From contig VWZX01004666.1 in assembly GCA_013399015.1 (NCBI GenBank), forward strand, positions 1,551,603-1,615,602: a DNA stretch of 64,000 nt, in the 5' to 3' direction. This DNA is from Galbula dea (Eukaryota > Chordata > Aves > Piciformes > Galbulidae). The notes under the pieces were generated by a model. That model saw only the letters and a program-made list of their open reading frames with translations. It had not been told where the DNA came from and did not search any database. This document shows positions 24,201 through 37,925 of this stretch, in pieces (the first letter of the stretch is position 1; each line of letters starts with the position of its first letter). Made by a program: the position numbers and the translations under genes.

Positions 24201-27200
24201 AATCTATGCTATCTATTTTACTTATAATTCACTAAAATGGGTCAATGCTTGAGCTAGCAGTTGCTCTGAAATTACAATGACTGACTGTAATTAAGAACTA
24301 ATTTGTAGTCATAAAAAAGCCAGATAAGGGGCTATCCACTTCATGAGAGATGAATATAATCAGGATAACTGGCACAGCTGGTAGCCATAGTCTGTCCTTG
24401 GTGAGCACACACAATTCCCATAATTCATAATAGGACTTAGATATCTGCCTCAGAAGGTGAATACTTAAGAAAATTTCCTTTAGATCAGTGATTTGAAGCG
24501 TTAAAGCTTCTAGAGTGTGGGAACAGGGCTTGGGGAAAACTCTGCAACCATTTATTAATTATAGAGCATTAGCATTCTGATGGATGTCATGTAAATGAGT
24601 CAGGTAGATGTGATTTGATTTGCTAGAGAAAGTCAGGTTTGTTTCAGAGGAGCATGTCAAAGCTGCCTGTGCCATTTTATAAACATAAGCAGGAACTGAC
24701 TTCAACTCAAGCCATTCTTCAGCCGCATTTGGATCTGTGGACTTACTTTCCGTGATACCACAGGCAGACCTAGCAGCAATACCCTGTAACCTTTTCATCT
24801 GTGATATTCAACTAACTTCCCTATGAAAACTGTCAGCTTTAGTTTTACTGAAAAAAATATATCTATGAAACCCCTGTTAACTGTTTTCCTTATGCAAAAC
24901 AGCAATGATGACCTCTTTGACTTAGCACTTATTCTACAGAAATAAGCAATTGCCATTTGGCTCTATTCATTTTGTACTTTGTTTCACACTTTCTTAAGAT
25001 GTATCAGCAGACTTTTAATTATCCTGCAAATGATTCTATTAAGCATTCTCCTTGCATATTAAATGCAGAAGACATTGTTTTGAGCTTCCTTTGCCTCCTG
25101 TGAATAGAATGTGGGCAGACATAGAAAAATCAAATTATTTTACTAAATGAAAACAACCTGAGCAGAAGAAATCATTTTGAATAATGACAGCTTGGGTGAG
25201 AGTGTCACCATTTTCTATCAGTTTGCTCTGCATCACACAGGAGCTCACTTGATGGAATGTTAAAAAAAAAAATGTGTCTAGTAAAAATAAGCTGTGACAG
25301 TCTCTAAGTAAATGTAATAAATCAGGAGGATTTTCAAAGGGAATAAAAAGTGTCATTTATGATGGTTACAGCTTATACGCCCACTATGATTCCTGTACTG
25401 GTACAGTTTATATTCTCCCATGGTAGATAAAATTATTACTTGATCTGTCAAAATGGAGTGACAAAATTTTTGTGGATAGACAGCTTATTTAAGAATAGTA
25501 AAGTTCTATTGTGTGTTTGCTATCCTAACTCAAAGTACTGTAGAAAACAAGAAATGAGGGAAAGCAATCATTCTTCATGAAGTTGATATAAAATTGGAGG
25601 AAAAAAAGGTTAATAGCGAAAATCTTCATGTTTTGCCCATAGGAACCTGGAGAAATGGTAAACATATTTTCCTCTGAAAAGTTGTTATTTCAGTAGCCTG
25701 TGAGACCTAAATTATAGCAGATTTCCTGTAATGTAATGAATTGAAAATTCTCAGAAAAAGTTTTTGCTCAGCAGGAAATGGACTAGATGAATCTCTCATT
25801 TCCAGGTGTTCACAACTGGATTAAATCCAAGCACTGGCTGTGATTGCACAGTGCTACCTCAGATTTGCCAGACACCCATATGTGACCAGGACATTCTGAG
25901 ATACAGAGAGTTTTTGAAACCTCAAGCAGTAAATGGGCAGGTGCACTTCATTGCACTTCCAGTGAAACTTGCAGATAGGTGGAAAACTCTGAAACTTGGA
26001 AATGTCAGCATGAAATGGACTCCATGCCATTTCTTTAAAGACTGAAACTTGCTTTGCTTTGCTTCTGAGTGTGTTTAGGGACACCATAGATTTACAACTC
26101 ATGGTCATTTACAGAAGTTCTCTTTCTCTGCTTTTTGAACACATAATCAAGAAGTAAGCAAGTCATGGTATATAATGGCTCACACAGGAAGAGATGTCTA
26201 ATTCCAGAAGGCTTTTAAAGGTAGTTAAAAATATCTTGTGGCTAGACAACAAGCCATCAAAAAGTAAATGAAGTACCTATGTTTTGACAGTGGAAAGGAA
26301 TATTTAGCCTTTGGGATCAGTTGTGAAGGAGTGTAATGTATCTGCCATTTACAGCCTTTAAACTGAGATTAGGAGTCCTAATTCCTTAAACTCACCACAA
26401 GCTACAGCTGAAACCTGAATAAAAGACAGACATACTCTTCTGCACTTTTTTTTCCCTCTGCTTCCCCGTTTTGAAAGAAAAGTTGTGGAATTACACTTCC
26501 TGTGCTAAATGTGGAGTTGGAGTTCTGTGCTCAGTTAGAAAAGGCATTTAGAGGATGAATGCATTTGCATTTTTTTTCTGAAGAAATGATCACATTTGAA
26601 AGGAAAGGATGGTTCTGACATGAGGAATAAGCTCCATATTTCAAAAGTGTACTAATTCCCAGTTACCAGATCCCACCTGTTCCCACTGGACAGCTTAAAC
26701 CCCAAGTGCTCTGAAAGGAACGTGGTTTAAAAAATTTTGTAGTGACTGATCTATAGTGAGTAGAAGTATATTTCCACTTACAAAACAAATCCTTTCTCTC
26801 TGGTATGGCTATTTATTGAAGCTAGTTTCTATTCACACAGCTGCACAGAGTATTCACAAAGCCTTGGTAAGGGAAAAGGGGACTCGAGAGAGGAAGCAAT
26901 GTGAATTGTGAAAGTATTCCCTTCTCAGATGAAAGACATGCTGTAAAGTAGGTATCTGGATTTTCCAAAATGCCTAATGGGATACTGCTCTGGGGCTACC
27001 CATAGCAAAGATGAACTGGTTTTCAAACATGGACTTCAGCTTGCTTCAACTGCTTGTATAGCTGCAAGAATATTAGTTACCATGCCTGTGGCAAGTAGAG
27101 TACATTTAGACTTCTCATAAAAAAAATGGGCATTCTAGGAAAAATATTCCATTGTACCAACAGAAAAATCAGCATAGTGTATTCTCAGATGAACAGCAAA

Positions 27201-29255
27201 ATTCATCACAAAAGTAAGCAGAGGACATCAAACACACTTTTTTTACATGAAGACAGTCTTCTAAATATAGATTATAGTAATTTACTTTCAAACAACTCAT
27301 TTTCAGCATCTGACATGTTCATTAACCCCAGGTAGAAAAATTATTGTGGTGCATTAATTTTTCACCAATGAAGACATTAGTCATATTTGCAAGTATCATT
27401 AGTGTCTGCCACCGAGGTGGAAAAGTCTTACTGTCTCTCTCCAAATGGAGGATGCATTAGAATGTTAACTAGGGTCTGCTGAGTTCTGTGGGTTATCAAC
27501 CCTTACACACTTTTATGCATTGAATTTTAATTAGACTTTTCTAAAAATACATCATTAAAAGACATGTTTTGTAAGTGAATAGGACAGATATGTAATCCTT
27601 TAGTAAAATAAGGTAAAATGTATGAGGATTTAGTGTAAGTATTCTGATAGTTCTTCTGACAATATGAAGGGTACAAGTTCATATATTAAACTGTATGTGT
27701 GCTCAGCAATTATAAGAAGGAAATGAGATCAGAGGTCTTAGAGTCCACTGAGGGGGGAAGGGAAGAGAGTTCCAAAGGTGCCATCAGCAGAAGGTATCTG
27801 AAGGTAAGCAGGGTCAGACTTGGGTGTTTTCCTTCCACTGTGTTACAATGAATCTCTTACACATTCCTAAAATAAAGTCTAAATATTGCAAAATGACTCA
27901 GAGCAATTGGCTCCTATCTTTCTTAGATGCTTTTCTGTATGTTCATTCTACTAGATGCTCACAAAGTCTTTTATTTTATTAAATCTTTATTTAAATGATT
28001 TTGCTTTGAATTTATCTATGACCTATTTTTTTAATCCTTTGTGGAATAAAATAGTCCTTCCTCTAGCTTTTGTTAAAGACATGATAAAAAGGAGAGCAAG
28101 CTGAAGTGATGTTGCTCTACTTAAATGTTTTCACATTAAAACACTGCTCGAATTTTATTCCCTGAAGCATCAGACTGTATATCTGTACAGTGGCTAATCT
28201 TTCAGAGCATTGTTTTGTAGGTAGAAGGGTGAATGTGTGTCTTACTGATAAATATAACTAAATCTCAGTCAGAAGCCAAGGAGACCTGACATTGCCTTTA
28301 GTAATGCTTGTAAAAATATGAATCAACTATTCTGTGTTTCCCCAGTTCTTTCCCCCTTTACTTCCAGTGTCCAATTTCCACTTAAATGAAAGAGGACATG
28401 AAGTAGCTCAATGCAGAACCTGCTGAGGAACAGTAAGGAAGTTCACTAATTGCAATCAATGTAACATGATGGAAACCATACCTGCATCTCTCCCTGGATG
28501 CCTCTAGTTTGGGTTTGCATCTCTCCTGATATTTTTCAGTATAATATAAACATCAATCTGGCAAAAAAGATCAAAAGAAAGTGATTTTCTGAATCATCTG
28601 TGGCATTTGTAGTGCAGCTGGGATGTGGCTTGTCTTGCTTTGCTTTAAATTAGATGGTTTTTCTAAGTGAATCTCTTACACCACTTGAGCCAATGGAAAG
28701 GAACAGTCACTTCCAAACAAAATGACAACTTTTCAGGGTCACTGAAGGGCAGCCAAACTCCTGGGTATAAGATTTCTTCAGAAGCATGATCAAGGGTAGA
28801 AGGTGTGGGGCACCTCTGGAGATGCCTGTGTCCATGTTGACAATAAAGCAGGCTGGAGATGGTGAACTTTGATGTTTGTTTTAACTTAACAGTCTTTGTT
28901 AGACTATCCCAACTAGTGGTTGCTGGAGAAACTTTTCCCTACAAATCAAAACCATAGGCATTAGGCCTATGATGTGTCAACATAATTCATTAACTAAGAA
29001 ATTATTTGTTTTTCCCTAATCAGAAGATTGCCTTATTAGAGTTTGAGAGTGGGATGGTCCATAATGTCCTCTATTGCAAGAGAAGAGTGGGATGTTACCT
29101 TCTAGGGCACTCCTTTCTCCTTTATATGTGACCTTTATCAAATTTTTAGCTGGTGAATGACTGGACTTGCCTGAGGAGTGTGTAAATGTTAAAAGGTATA
29201 GCATGTACCTAAGAATCTGATGGCAAACTGTGATATCAGATATAAACCTTGGCCT
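18270..29255. other. Long repeat-poor non-coding stretch
   Basis: About 11 kb in which no gene, RNA or confident repeat is seen. A locally GC-richer patch at about 22900-23350 carries overlapping minus-strand open frames of 93 and 98 codons without recognisable domains. The plus-strand frame at 25806-26045 follows a CTCTCATTTCCAG that could serve as a splice acceptor, but the protein matches nothing I know. Small hairpins occur, for example AATATTC/GAATATT around 19510-19535. Confidence 0.5.
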
Positions 29256-29370
29256 CATAGAATTGTCAGAGTTGGAAGGGACCTTAAAAGATCATCTAGC
29301 TCCAACCCCCCTGCCTGGCAGGGACACCATCCACTAATTATAGTTACCCAGGGCCCCCAGCCTCAAGATG
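29256..29370 (-). mobile_element. CR1 LINE 3'-end fragment
   Basis: On the minus strand this reads the CR1 3' untranslated end. It has GGGCCCTGGGTAACT-type sequence, TGTCCCTGCCAGGCAGGGGG, TTGGAGCTAGATGATC, TTTTAAGGTCCCTTCCAACT, and a single terminal octamer-like ATTCTATG. It is 5' truncated, as is usual for CR1. The same diagnostic variant (CCTGCCAGGCAGGGGGGTTGG, then CTCTGACAATT) occurs in the copy at 63203-63452, suggesting the same or a close subfamily. Confidence 0.85.
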
Positions 29371-30314
29371 AAACTAGTTAAAATGTATTCATCTAGTCTT
29401 TGTAAAGAGCTCCACTATTAGGTTTGTAACTTACTATTTTTTTACTACTTTAATGTGAAAAACTTTACCATCCCTGTAAGGTATGTCATATCTTTATGAT
29501 TAAAAAGACATTTTTCTTTTCTCAGTGTTGTAGGTAGTAGTATACAATGTGAAATGCCATGAGATTCTCCTGAGAGACAAAAGTCCTTGGGAAGAAGCAT
29601 TATAACCAGGAATTGATATTAAAATTGTGTGGGAAGAAATGACATGTGCAGGGGGATACCGAGATCAAATATGATCATTGCCTTATCCTGTACTTGTGCA
29701 ATTCTGGATTCAGATTGAATATAGATGAATCTAGATTTCAATGGTGTGACCCCAGGTAAAGTGGGAAGGAATCACTTGGGTAATGCTTATGTTGAGAGTT
29801 TTGGAAAAAGGTTCTTAAGGTTTTTTTACATTGGATAAACAAAGGAGGAAACAGTCACGAGTAGATTTGAGCAATTCTTAACATGTCATCGTTTCTTCTT
29901 TTGCATTTAATTTTGTATTTAATTTCATACCAAGATGACAGTGTCTCTGTGGATACTACAAAAACCAAGACAGCTTTTGTGGCTACCCACTTTGAAGTCC
30001 AGTAAGGTAGTGAATCTGCATGTTTAAATGTTAGAATTGGTAATGCAATTGGGAAATGAAACCAGGAATGCCCTTTAAGCTTCATGAGAACAATCTTTTT
30101 AGGGCTTTGTTGCATTACTCATGGGCTTGCCTTGATTGTAAAAACTCAGTTTAACTGTTTTTTAATTTAGTCTTGATATCATTATTTTTTTAATAATGGC
30201 AATAGATCTCATTACTGATTATGTTAGGAATGGAAATTTGGGTCCAAGCCTGTTTGGTTCAAACACGTGTTAATTTTTGTACGTTGGAATGATTATTTGA
30301 TCACATGATAACAC

Positions 30315-30389
30315 GATGTTCGCTGCAGGGGAGTTTGGACTAGATGAACTCTAAAGGTCCCTTCCAGCTGTAGACATTCTATGATTCTA
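30315..30389 (+). mobile_element. CR1 LINE 3'-end fragment
   Basis: A short 5'-truncated CR1 tail. It reads GCAGGGGAGTTTGGACTAGA, TGAACTCTAAAGGTCCCTTC and CAGCTGTAGACATTCTATGA, ending in ATTCTATGATTCTA, the CR1 octamer tail. No coding part remains. Confidence 0.85.
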
Positions 30390-32381
30390 CAGTGTTCATA
30401 TAAAATGAGTAGTTTCAGATATTCCTTGTTTAATTTCAGTGTTATAATTTGGATGTTCTGGACATAATAAGAAGTCCATATATATATTTGTATAACCATG
30501 TTTTCAATACAGTTTTTCTTATGAACAAAGTTTCTAGGAACTAGAAAGTTAGGTGAATACTTATCCATTGTACAATTTAATTGCACCTAGTGTCATTTTT
30601 GTGGCTTTCATACAATGCAAAAGCCATGAATTTATTTTATTTGTTTGTCTTCGAGCTCAGCCATAAAAGCTTATTCTCATCTACAGATAGTTATATTATT
30701 TAAGCACTTTTTGTTTTGATGGAAATTACTTTTGTAGGAAGAAATTTACTGCTTTGACTGTGATCAGGGCCACAGCTCAGTCTGTAACATTCACTGCTGA
30801 CATGCCTATTTCCTACCTGTCAGAATGAAATACTAATGGTAGGTCCTATCAATTCTGACATTGCTTTCTTATTTTTTATAACCAAGGTCACTTTGCTTCA
30901 AGTTTACATTTGGCATGCAAATAGAAATGAAACTATAAAAAGGATTATTATTTTTGCAGCAAATTTGTGCTGATAGTGTCTTATTTTAGTATTTTTCATT
31001 TCAAGGAGTAAAGCAATTGAAAAATTTAAGGTGATAGACAAGACATTTACTTATTGGAAAACAAAAAAGGTACTTTTTCATCTTTATTATTAAATGCACA
31101 TGCAAAATCAGGCTGGCTAATCAGCTGGTTCTCTTCTCAGCATCTGTGTTGTTGCATTCATGTTTAAATGAAGCATTTGAAAGTGTTTAAGCACTATTGT
31201 CTAACCCTTACAAAATATCTGTTCACAAAGAATCTAAAGAAAGCTTTAGTCTCTGTAGGAAAAGGAAGTGCTGGTCTTTTAGGGTAAAAGACATTGCATT
31301 TCTCTTGAACACACCAAGAGAGGCTTGCATTTCAATTCCCAGGGCCTGTTTTTCACTCAATCTTTGTTCTTTAATCATAATTTTCGTTATTGTCTGCTTA
31401 GTATCATGTCTTCTTTTTTATACTCAGAAGTGAGAAGCCTCGTTTATGCTTCTGAAGACTGGAAGAATAGCACCATGGGAAACCAATGTCCTTGTTTTAT
31501 CTGTGTGCTCAGGTGTAGTACAGGCAAAGATTCTAACATTACACTGCTGATGACTTCTCTCATATTTTAATGGTCTCTCTCTTTAGGTAGCCCAAGAGCA
31601 GTAATTTAGCCTGCGTAATGTTGGTATTTTGATGGAGAGCTTTCTGGCTGTTATATGTTTCTAACTGCAATTCTCATGATCTTACACAGCTATCAGTCTG
31701 TTTCATTTAGATGATTCTGTGGCTGATGTTTTTAGGGATTCCTTGTTTCTAATGAAAATTAAAATTCTGAATATTTGTCCATCCAGAATAAGGCTATTTT
31801 ATGACTACTTTGACAAAACCAGTCTTGTAGTTAATGGAAAAACATAAAGTTTTTTTCATAAACCACATTTTATTTATTGCAAGAGTATGGAACATTGTAT
31901 TTCTGTTGTTCAGAAATGCCAATAAAAGGAGTAGTTTTCATGGTGTCAAACAAGCTGCTTTTGTAATGGAAACCCATCACCACTGCACTTGGAATCAGAG
32001 TCTTTGGAGCATCAGAATAGACTTCAGTAAATAGTCTCTCCTCTGTAGTTTTTGCAAGGGAAGGGAGAAGCTTCTAGACTTCATCACAGTTATCCTCGTT
32101 TCACTGAGACAGAATCAGAGGCTAGCCATAGTGTGCAGCCCATTAGCAGTTTTGAGACAGCCAGGAGCTTAACCTGAGAGGGGCAAAAGCCAGGGCAGCT
32201 AAACTCATTATAAAGGGTGAAGTTTGCCAAGGATAGGAGTTCCTCCTGTTCAGGCTCCTTCTGCTCCTCTTCTTTCTTCCCTTGCTTGTCCCCATTCCTG
32301 GAGGGGCTCACTTAACCGTTCTGCTTCAAAGGGCTTCATTCCTATTTATTGTCACCGCTGCACATTTACTGGGCTGAGCGT

Positions 32382-32633
32382 AACAGGGCCTGTTGTGATA
32401 GGACAAGAGGTAGTGGTTTTAAAGTAAAAGGGGAGATATTTAGATTAGATAAAAGGAATAAACTGTTCCAGGTTGCCAAAGATGGTAGATGCCCCATCCC
32501 TGGAAACATTCCAGGTCAGGTTGGACAGGGCGCTGAGCAACCTGATCTTGTTGCAGATGTCCCTACTTACTGCAAGGGAGTTGGACTACATAGCTACTAA
32601 AGGTTGCTCCCAATCCCAAACATTCTATGACTC
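32382..32633 (+). mobile_element. CR1 LINE 3' fragment with internal deletion
   Basis: The copy starts in the end of CR1 ORF2 (TGTGATAGGACAAGAGGTAG, then AGATATTTAGATTAGAT). It continues through GTTGCCAAAGATGGTAGATG, CCCCATCCCTGGAAACATTC and GAGCAACCTGATCTTGTTGC, and ends in CATTCTATGACTC. Relative to the usual CR1 layout, the part between the 'rfrldirr' and 'rlprevv' coding blocks is missing (about 50 bp, around 32455-32480). This leaves AACTGTTCCAGGTTGCCAAA joined directly. The three short plus-strand open frames over it are remnants or shadows of this element, not genes. Confidence 0.85.
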
Positions 32634-35600
32634 TTTTGAGGCAATATTTTTGTAGTCTGGGTGCTGATGTGTGGCATAAATTCTGCAATTTCATCCTTAT
32701 TGGATAAATTATTTTTACTTGTGTTTACTTGTTGTTAGTTAGTTAGTTTAAAATTTTTTTTTTTTGGGGGGTGAGGGATTTGAGCTCAGTGTTATTCAAT
32801 GGCAGTAGCCTTGCAAGGTGAGAAAATCCATGGAAGACATGTAAAGGACCTTTTTCCATTTTGTTATTAAAGAAAAGGTCCCAAAATGTTCCCTTGAGTT
32901 ATAAGCCAAAAGCTTCTATTGTAATGCCTGTGCCCAGCATTGTATCTTCTCTCTTTCAGGTGGAAAGGAATAGACTTATCTAATCTGTCAATCTAACCTG
33001 TGCATTTCTGATGTACACATTCACCAGAGGTCTGAGCACTGTTTGTGCTGCTCTGATTTATAGGAGTTCTCACTGATATGCAGCCTTGATGTTCCTCCTC
33101 TTCCATATTTTAGCTGTCGGTGGCTCTCTTTTGACTGTTATTTAAGTCTTGTTAATACTAAGCTCTAATTATAGCTCCCATTATTTTTAGGAAAATGCTG
33201 AAATACAAGCTCAAAAGGGCTTTAGAAATACACAAATGAGAATTAGAGATGTGATAAGCACTCATCAATAGGGTACTGGGGCTTTTCACTTATCATCATT
33301 CAAATAATAATTAGAATATTTAGATGCTAAGTACATATCTGAGAAAGAAAATCAAATGGAAAGGGTATTTAAAAATTTATATATAAATAAAATATAATGA
33401 AGATCTTCACTCATGTGGATTGACTCACAGTATGGAGCTATGTATGTTTTGCCTTTGTTTTGCAGAACTGAATAAAGAGTAAATAAAAAGTAAAATAAAA
33501 CATTTTCTAGGAATATCTGGAGGAGTCACTGTTATGGATCTCTCTCATAATCCATGTGTGAAAGCATTACCAGCTGCCTGTGTTTCAGAAGCCGGAAGGC
33601 TTCATGAAAACTGTACACTTAACTGTGGCTGCAGGAATTCTGACTTTGCAAGGATGAATCTAATTCTCTTGCCATTTCTTCACAAATATTGGAAGCAGCA
33701 GAGATGCCACTGCTGCATTGATGCTAAGAACAGCAATTTACTATGTTTTAAGTCCCCATCTTAAAAAGCATTTAATTTTTGTAACTGTCTTGCTCTCTCA
33801 TGACTATTGACTCTCCATGAGGCTAATTCTGCAGTAAATATTTTTTCCTTTACCCACATAAACGTTTCTGATTTCTTATGCATCTCACCTCCCTCTCTAT
33901 ATGCCTAGTGATCTTCCCTATAGATCCCTTCTGTTTGGATTACTATATGCATCAGATGGCAAATAGTTGGCTGCTGGTTTACATGTTGTGGGGATCAATC
34001 CTTCACCGATAGGGCAATGGACTGGACGACCTAAGATATGTCTTTCATCTTTATTTTATCACTGCAAAATGCAAGTGGGCGTGCAAATCCCAGCTCTTTG
34101 CCAGAGCCATCTGCTCAAAAATGTTATACAAACAGACAAGGAAGGTTTAAACTAATTACAACTTTTGTCTCTTTATGAAAATTAGTCTTTGCTACTGCAA
34201 TCAGATCTGGGCTTCCCCTAGTTGTGTCTTTTCTTTAAATCAGAAGCTGAAGATTGGTTATTTTTCAGTGATTTGTGAATCTCCCACAGACCAGCAGGAA
34301 CATTAGCAGATTCTCTGATGGTCAACCAGTTCAAAGCACTTATTGCAAAAAGACTGCACATATTTTTCCCTAGAAGATCTCAGATAGCAATATGGAAGCC
34401 CTATGTTAGGCTTTTTGTTTTACTGTTGCCCTTGCCTTGGTTTTGCACTTTAGAAGACTGGTCTCTTGCTCTTACCTAGAAATGTTTCCGGAGTGGATAA
34501 GTTCCCTGAAGTGGGATGAGTTGTCCACTTTTGCATGGCCAGGCTATGCTGGGCAGCCATACTCTGTCTCCAGCTTTGTGGCAGCCAGCTAAGGTCTTCT
34601 GCCTAGCCCCATCGACAGGTCACTGAGGCTGCACCGGGTTATTGCTGGCTTTTTGGGTGACAGATGGATACGCTTTGCCACTAAATGTTGCCTGACCTGA
34701 TAACAGTTCTATGTGCAGTTCAGGGTGTTGGTGTGTTCAAAATCTTATTTGTATGTTTTTGTGATGTTACAAAAGAAAAAAAAATTTGTCTCTTCACTAG
34801 TTAAAGAGAAATCCCTTTAAAAATTGTACAGAGGCAAAAAGAAAGCTGTTTATATTGTATTTTTTGTTGACAGGAATTTTCAGTTTAACTTTTTCTTTTC
34901 TTTACAAGCTTTTTACCAACTCTTTATGGCTTTTATCTTTGTGAGTGGTAACTGCAAAAAATATTTTTAGCTAGATGTTGTTTTCGAGGTATTGGCTCTA
35001 GTGAAACTGTTCTCCCTATCTAAATAGAAGGCAAGTAGATTGTTCACTGTATATAAGCTGAGAATTTCATCATGCTTTTAATATTCTCTAAAGTATTACA
35101 TTAGTTTTATGTTCCATCAGCCTGTGTTTCAGCATGTAGAAATCTGTTGCTTTCAGAGTTTGTTTTAGATTGGTTAGTCTACTTATTCTGGTTATTTACT
35201 TAGTCCTTAGTCTCACAGAGGCTAAACTGCTGAACAATGCTGAAGGCTTAGCTTCATGCAGGATATGAGAATGTCTGCTTAGAATGTGTGAGACTGGTTC
35301 ATTATAGGACCCTCCCCCCCCATATTTAACTAATTATTGGAATTTTTTTAGCATTGTATTAGTACATAATTAACAATTTTACAACTAGCTTAATAAACAA
35401 ATAATAATTAAACTTCCACATATGGTTTACTTTACAAAGTTACCCTGCCATGCATAACTAATGGGTTTGCTACCACATGCTAGGAATATTGCTGTTACAA
35501 CTTTAATGAAGGTGGTGGTTTGTCTGTTGCAAGAATAACATAACATTTATATAGATGTCAAATACAGTATTGGCTATGGAATTGTCCTGTATTGGCTTTT

Positions 35601-36799
35601 TCTAGACTATGAAAAGTAAGTCACCTTGCATTGGGATTTGCAGAGAATTTTAGTGTCTGTGAGCTCTTGTCTTATGGTTCAATGAGGAAAATTAACTGAA
35701 TTTGGAGAGGAGTCACTGCACTGCTTTGGCACCTTAGCGATAATGATGATAGATCATCTGCAGTTTTAATGTCAGTCAAATATTATTCGGCCTGGATATT
35801 CAAAAGGTCTACATAGCAGCTCTAGGTTGTCATGGCTGAAAACTGTTTTAAGAGCAATAGATTAGTATGGCTGAAATGGCAGCTGTTAGTAACCCAGCTG
35901 TGAACTAGTGAGGCCAGCTGGGCACAGTGAATGCTTTCCGATTGCATTGGTGCAGTTATGATGGTGAGATAGAAGTGGCTGATGAAGGGGCAAAGTTTCA
36001 TTCACTGAAGCCATTGTAGTTAAAGACCAAACACTACACAAGTTTCTCATGAGTCAGTCGTCTTGCTGAGTGAGACATCATAAAGCTGGCCACACTGTTC
36101 TGTGAACCAGCAACCCCTGGTAGTCCTTGTGTTTAATGCATTGCTTTCCAAATTTGCAGCTTGGGTTGGAGTTTGCAGCTGCTGAGATTGCAAACTGGGG
36201 AAAGCCCAGGAGCCAGGTGCAAGCCCACTGCAATACTACAGTCATGGCTGAGTGAAACTGCATTGGTGCTTGTAATGTAAAGGGCTACTGCACTAAGAAC
36301 CCTAAAATCAAGGAATTCTCTGACTTCATTCCCTTTGTAATTGTAACTAGATAAAATCAGAAGCTTTTATTTGAACAGACCTTGATGCATTTGAAATGCA
36401 TTTTGATGGACGTTTCCTTAATAAACTAAAGATAATCACTCTTATCTGACATCAGTGTTTTCTCCCTTCTACCTTTCTTTAAAAAGTTGAATTATTTTGA
36501 AAGAGAAACTTGTTATGAAGGGAGATTTTCAACACAAATGCTCTATATTGTTTCATGTGCAAACTTCAGCTTTACCTTTTCAACTTCACTGTACTGTTTT
36601 ATGCCTTATGACATTTGTGTCAGATCTATTTTTGTTTCACAATGCAGGCTATATTCTTGTGCACTTCAGACTGTGTGTCATCTTTCTGCACTAAAGAGAA
36701 CTGGACAGAGGTTAGGATGCTATCTTTTTCAGGCTAATTAAGTTCCAGCATAGTCATTATACATAGCCTATATTTGCTTATTGAACATAAAACTTGCTT
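32634..36799. other. Non-coding unique sequence
   Basis: No gene or confident repeat. A T/G-rich low-complexity patch is at about 32752-32775 and a C run at about 35311-35318. A possible CR1-like phrase near 34010-34050 (ATGGACTGGACGACC) is too short to accept. Open frames are all below 80 codons. Confidence 0.5.
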
Positions 36800-36865
36800 T
36801 GAGCAGGAGCTTGGATGAGGTAACCTCCCAAGGTTGCTTCTGGCCTGAATTATTCTGATTCAATG
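36800..36865 (+). mobile_element. CR1 LINE 3'-tail fragment
   Basis: A short, diverged CR1 end: GAGCAGGAGCTTGGATGAGG, TAACCTCCCAAGGTTGCTTC, TGGCCTGAATTATTCTGATT and CAATG. These correspond to the 'gcagggacttggactagatgacctcc.gaggtcccttccaacctgaattattctatgattctatg' end of CR1. It is truncated to about 66 bp. Confidence 0.75.
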
Positions 36866-37859
36866 AAAACAAAAGTTGAAGGTGTGTGTTTATTGCAGAA
36901 TGAAACATTTCACTGCCTAAAATTTTGTTTCTGAGAAGTCAGAGCTCATTGTAGAGCATTTTGACTCATGGTAACAGAAAATGAGATTTCCCAGAAGAAA
37001 ATTGTAACTCTAACTTGAGAACAACTACATAAATGCTTAAAATTTTTATCCTCCAGCCTCTAGGAGCTCCATCCTGCAGAAAATACCTGTTCTTTTCAAG
37101 GCCATCTAGCCCACAGAAGGTGAATGTGTTTTTTCTCAAAACCAGTCTTATCCTTTTTAAAACAAGATTGAAGTAGAAGGCTATAATTTAAAAATAAAAG
37201 TCCCTACAGTTGCAGGTTGTGGAGAACTCATGCTGTATAAATTTTTTAGAACACAACTATTTCAGTGGCTGAGTTGATGGATGAACTTGGCAGCATGTCC
37301 TCAAACGATCTGGGATTTTTAGAAAAACAAAACACAACACCCTTAATGCCAGGCTCTAAACTGTATTTAATAAAAAATAGAGCTGTGCACAATGTGCTTA
37401 TTTTGCTGTTTTGCTATGAGGCCCAGTGCTGCTTTCAACCATTAGCTTCTACCTCATTCTGTCAATATCCAGGATAGGAGAGCCAATAAGCCGCCCTGAC
37501 TGCCTTCAGGAAGATGCATTCTAAGGAGAGAAAACCAGCTACAACTTAGGCATGACTGTCTTAACCCTTTTTTCCTCTGGGTTTGCTGATCATGGTTATT
37601 CTGTCATGTGATCTAGAGAGCCTAAAAACTAAATCAAATGTGAGCAAAACTCCCCTAGCAGAGGCCTGCTGTGAGCACGGTATACATATTCAGCCACTGA
37701 GGAAGATATATGAGCTTACATCTGAGGTGAATAAAAGATCAGTGGTTTCTGTATGCTTGACCTTCTCTATGTGAAGTCAAAATAGATAATCCTGGCCAAG
37801 CAGGCAGGAAGGGCAAGGGAATACAAATAGGCTGTGAAGAGATCATGGCCTTCGATCTT

Positions 37860-37925
37860 CATAGAATCATTTCCATTTGGTTTTCTAAAGAATCCAAAGG
37901 TTCAGGTCGTCTGGCACCTACTTTT
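37860..37925 (-). repeat. Possible degraded CR1 tail
   Basis: The plus strand opens with TCATAGAATCATTT, the look of an inverted CR1 octamer tail. About 45 bases later comes GGTCGTCTGGCACC, where a CR1 in this orientation has 'gatcatctagtccaacc'. The intervening sequence is not convincingly CR1, so this may be chance. Confidence 0.3.

Noticed and set aside
25806..26045. Possible exon after CTCTCATTTCCAG, preceded by a CR1-like phrase GGACTAGATGAATC
   Set aside because: The start is GTG, no protein family is recognised, and a pyrimidine-AG acceptor is common by chance. The CR1-like phrase is too short and lacks the octamer tail.
32473..32655. Short plus-strand proteins over 32224-32655
   Set aside because: They are frames within a CR1 LINE fragment, not host genes.
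34005..34060. CR1-like phrase ATGGACTGGACGACC
   Set aside because: Only about 15 bases agree and the expected AGGTCCCTTCCAAC block and tail do not follow.
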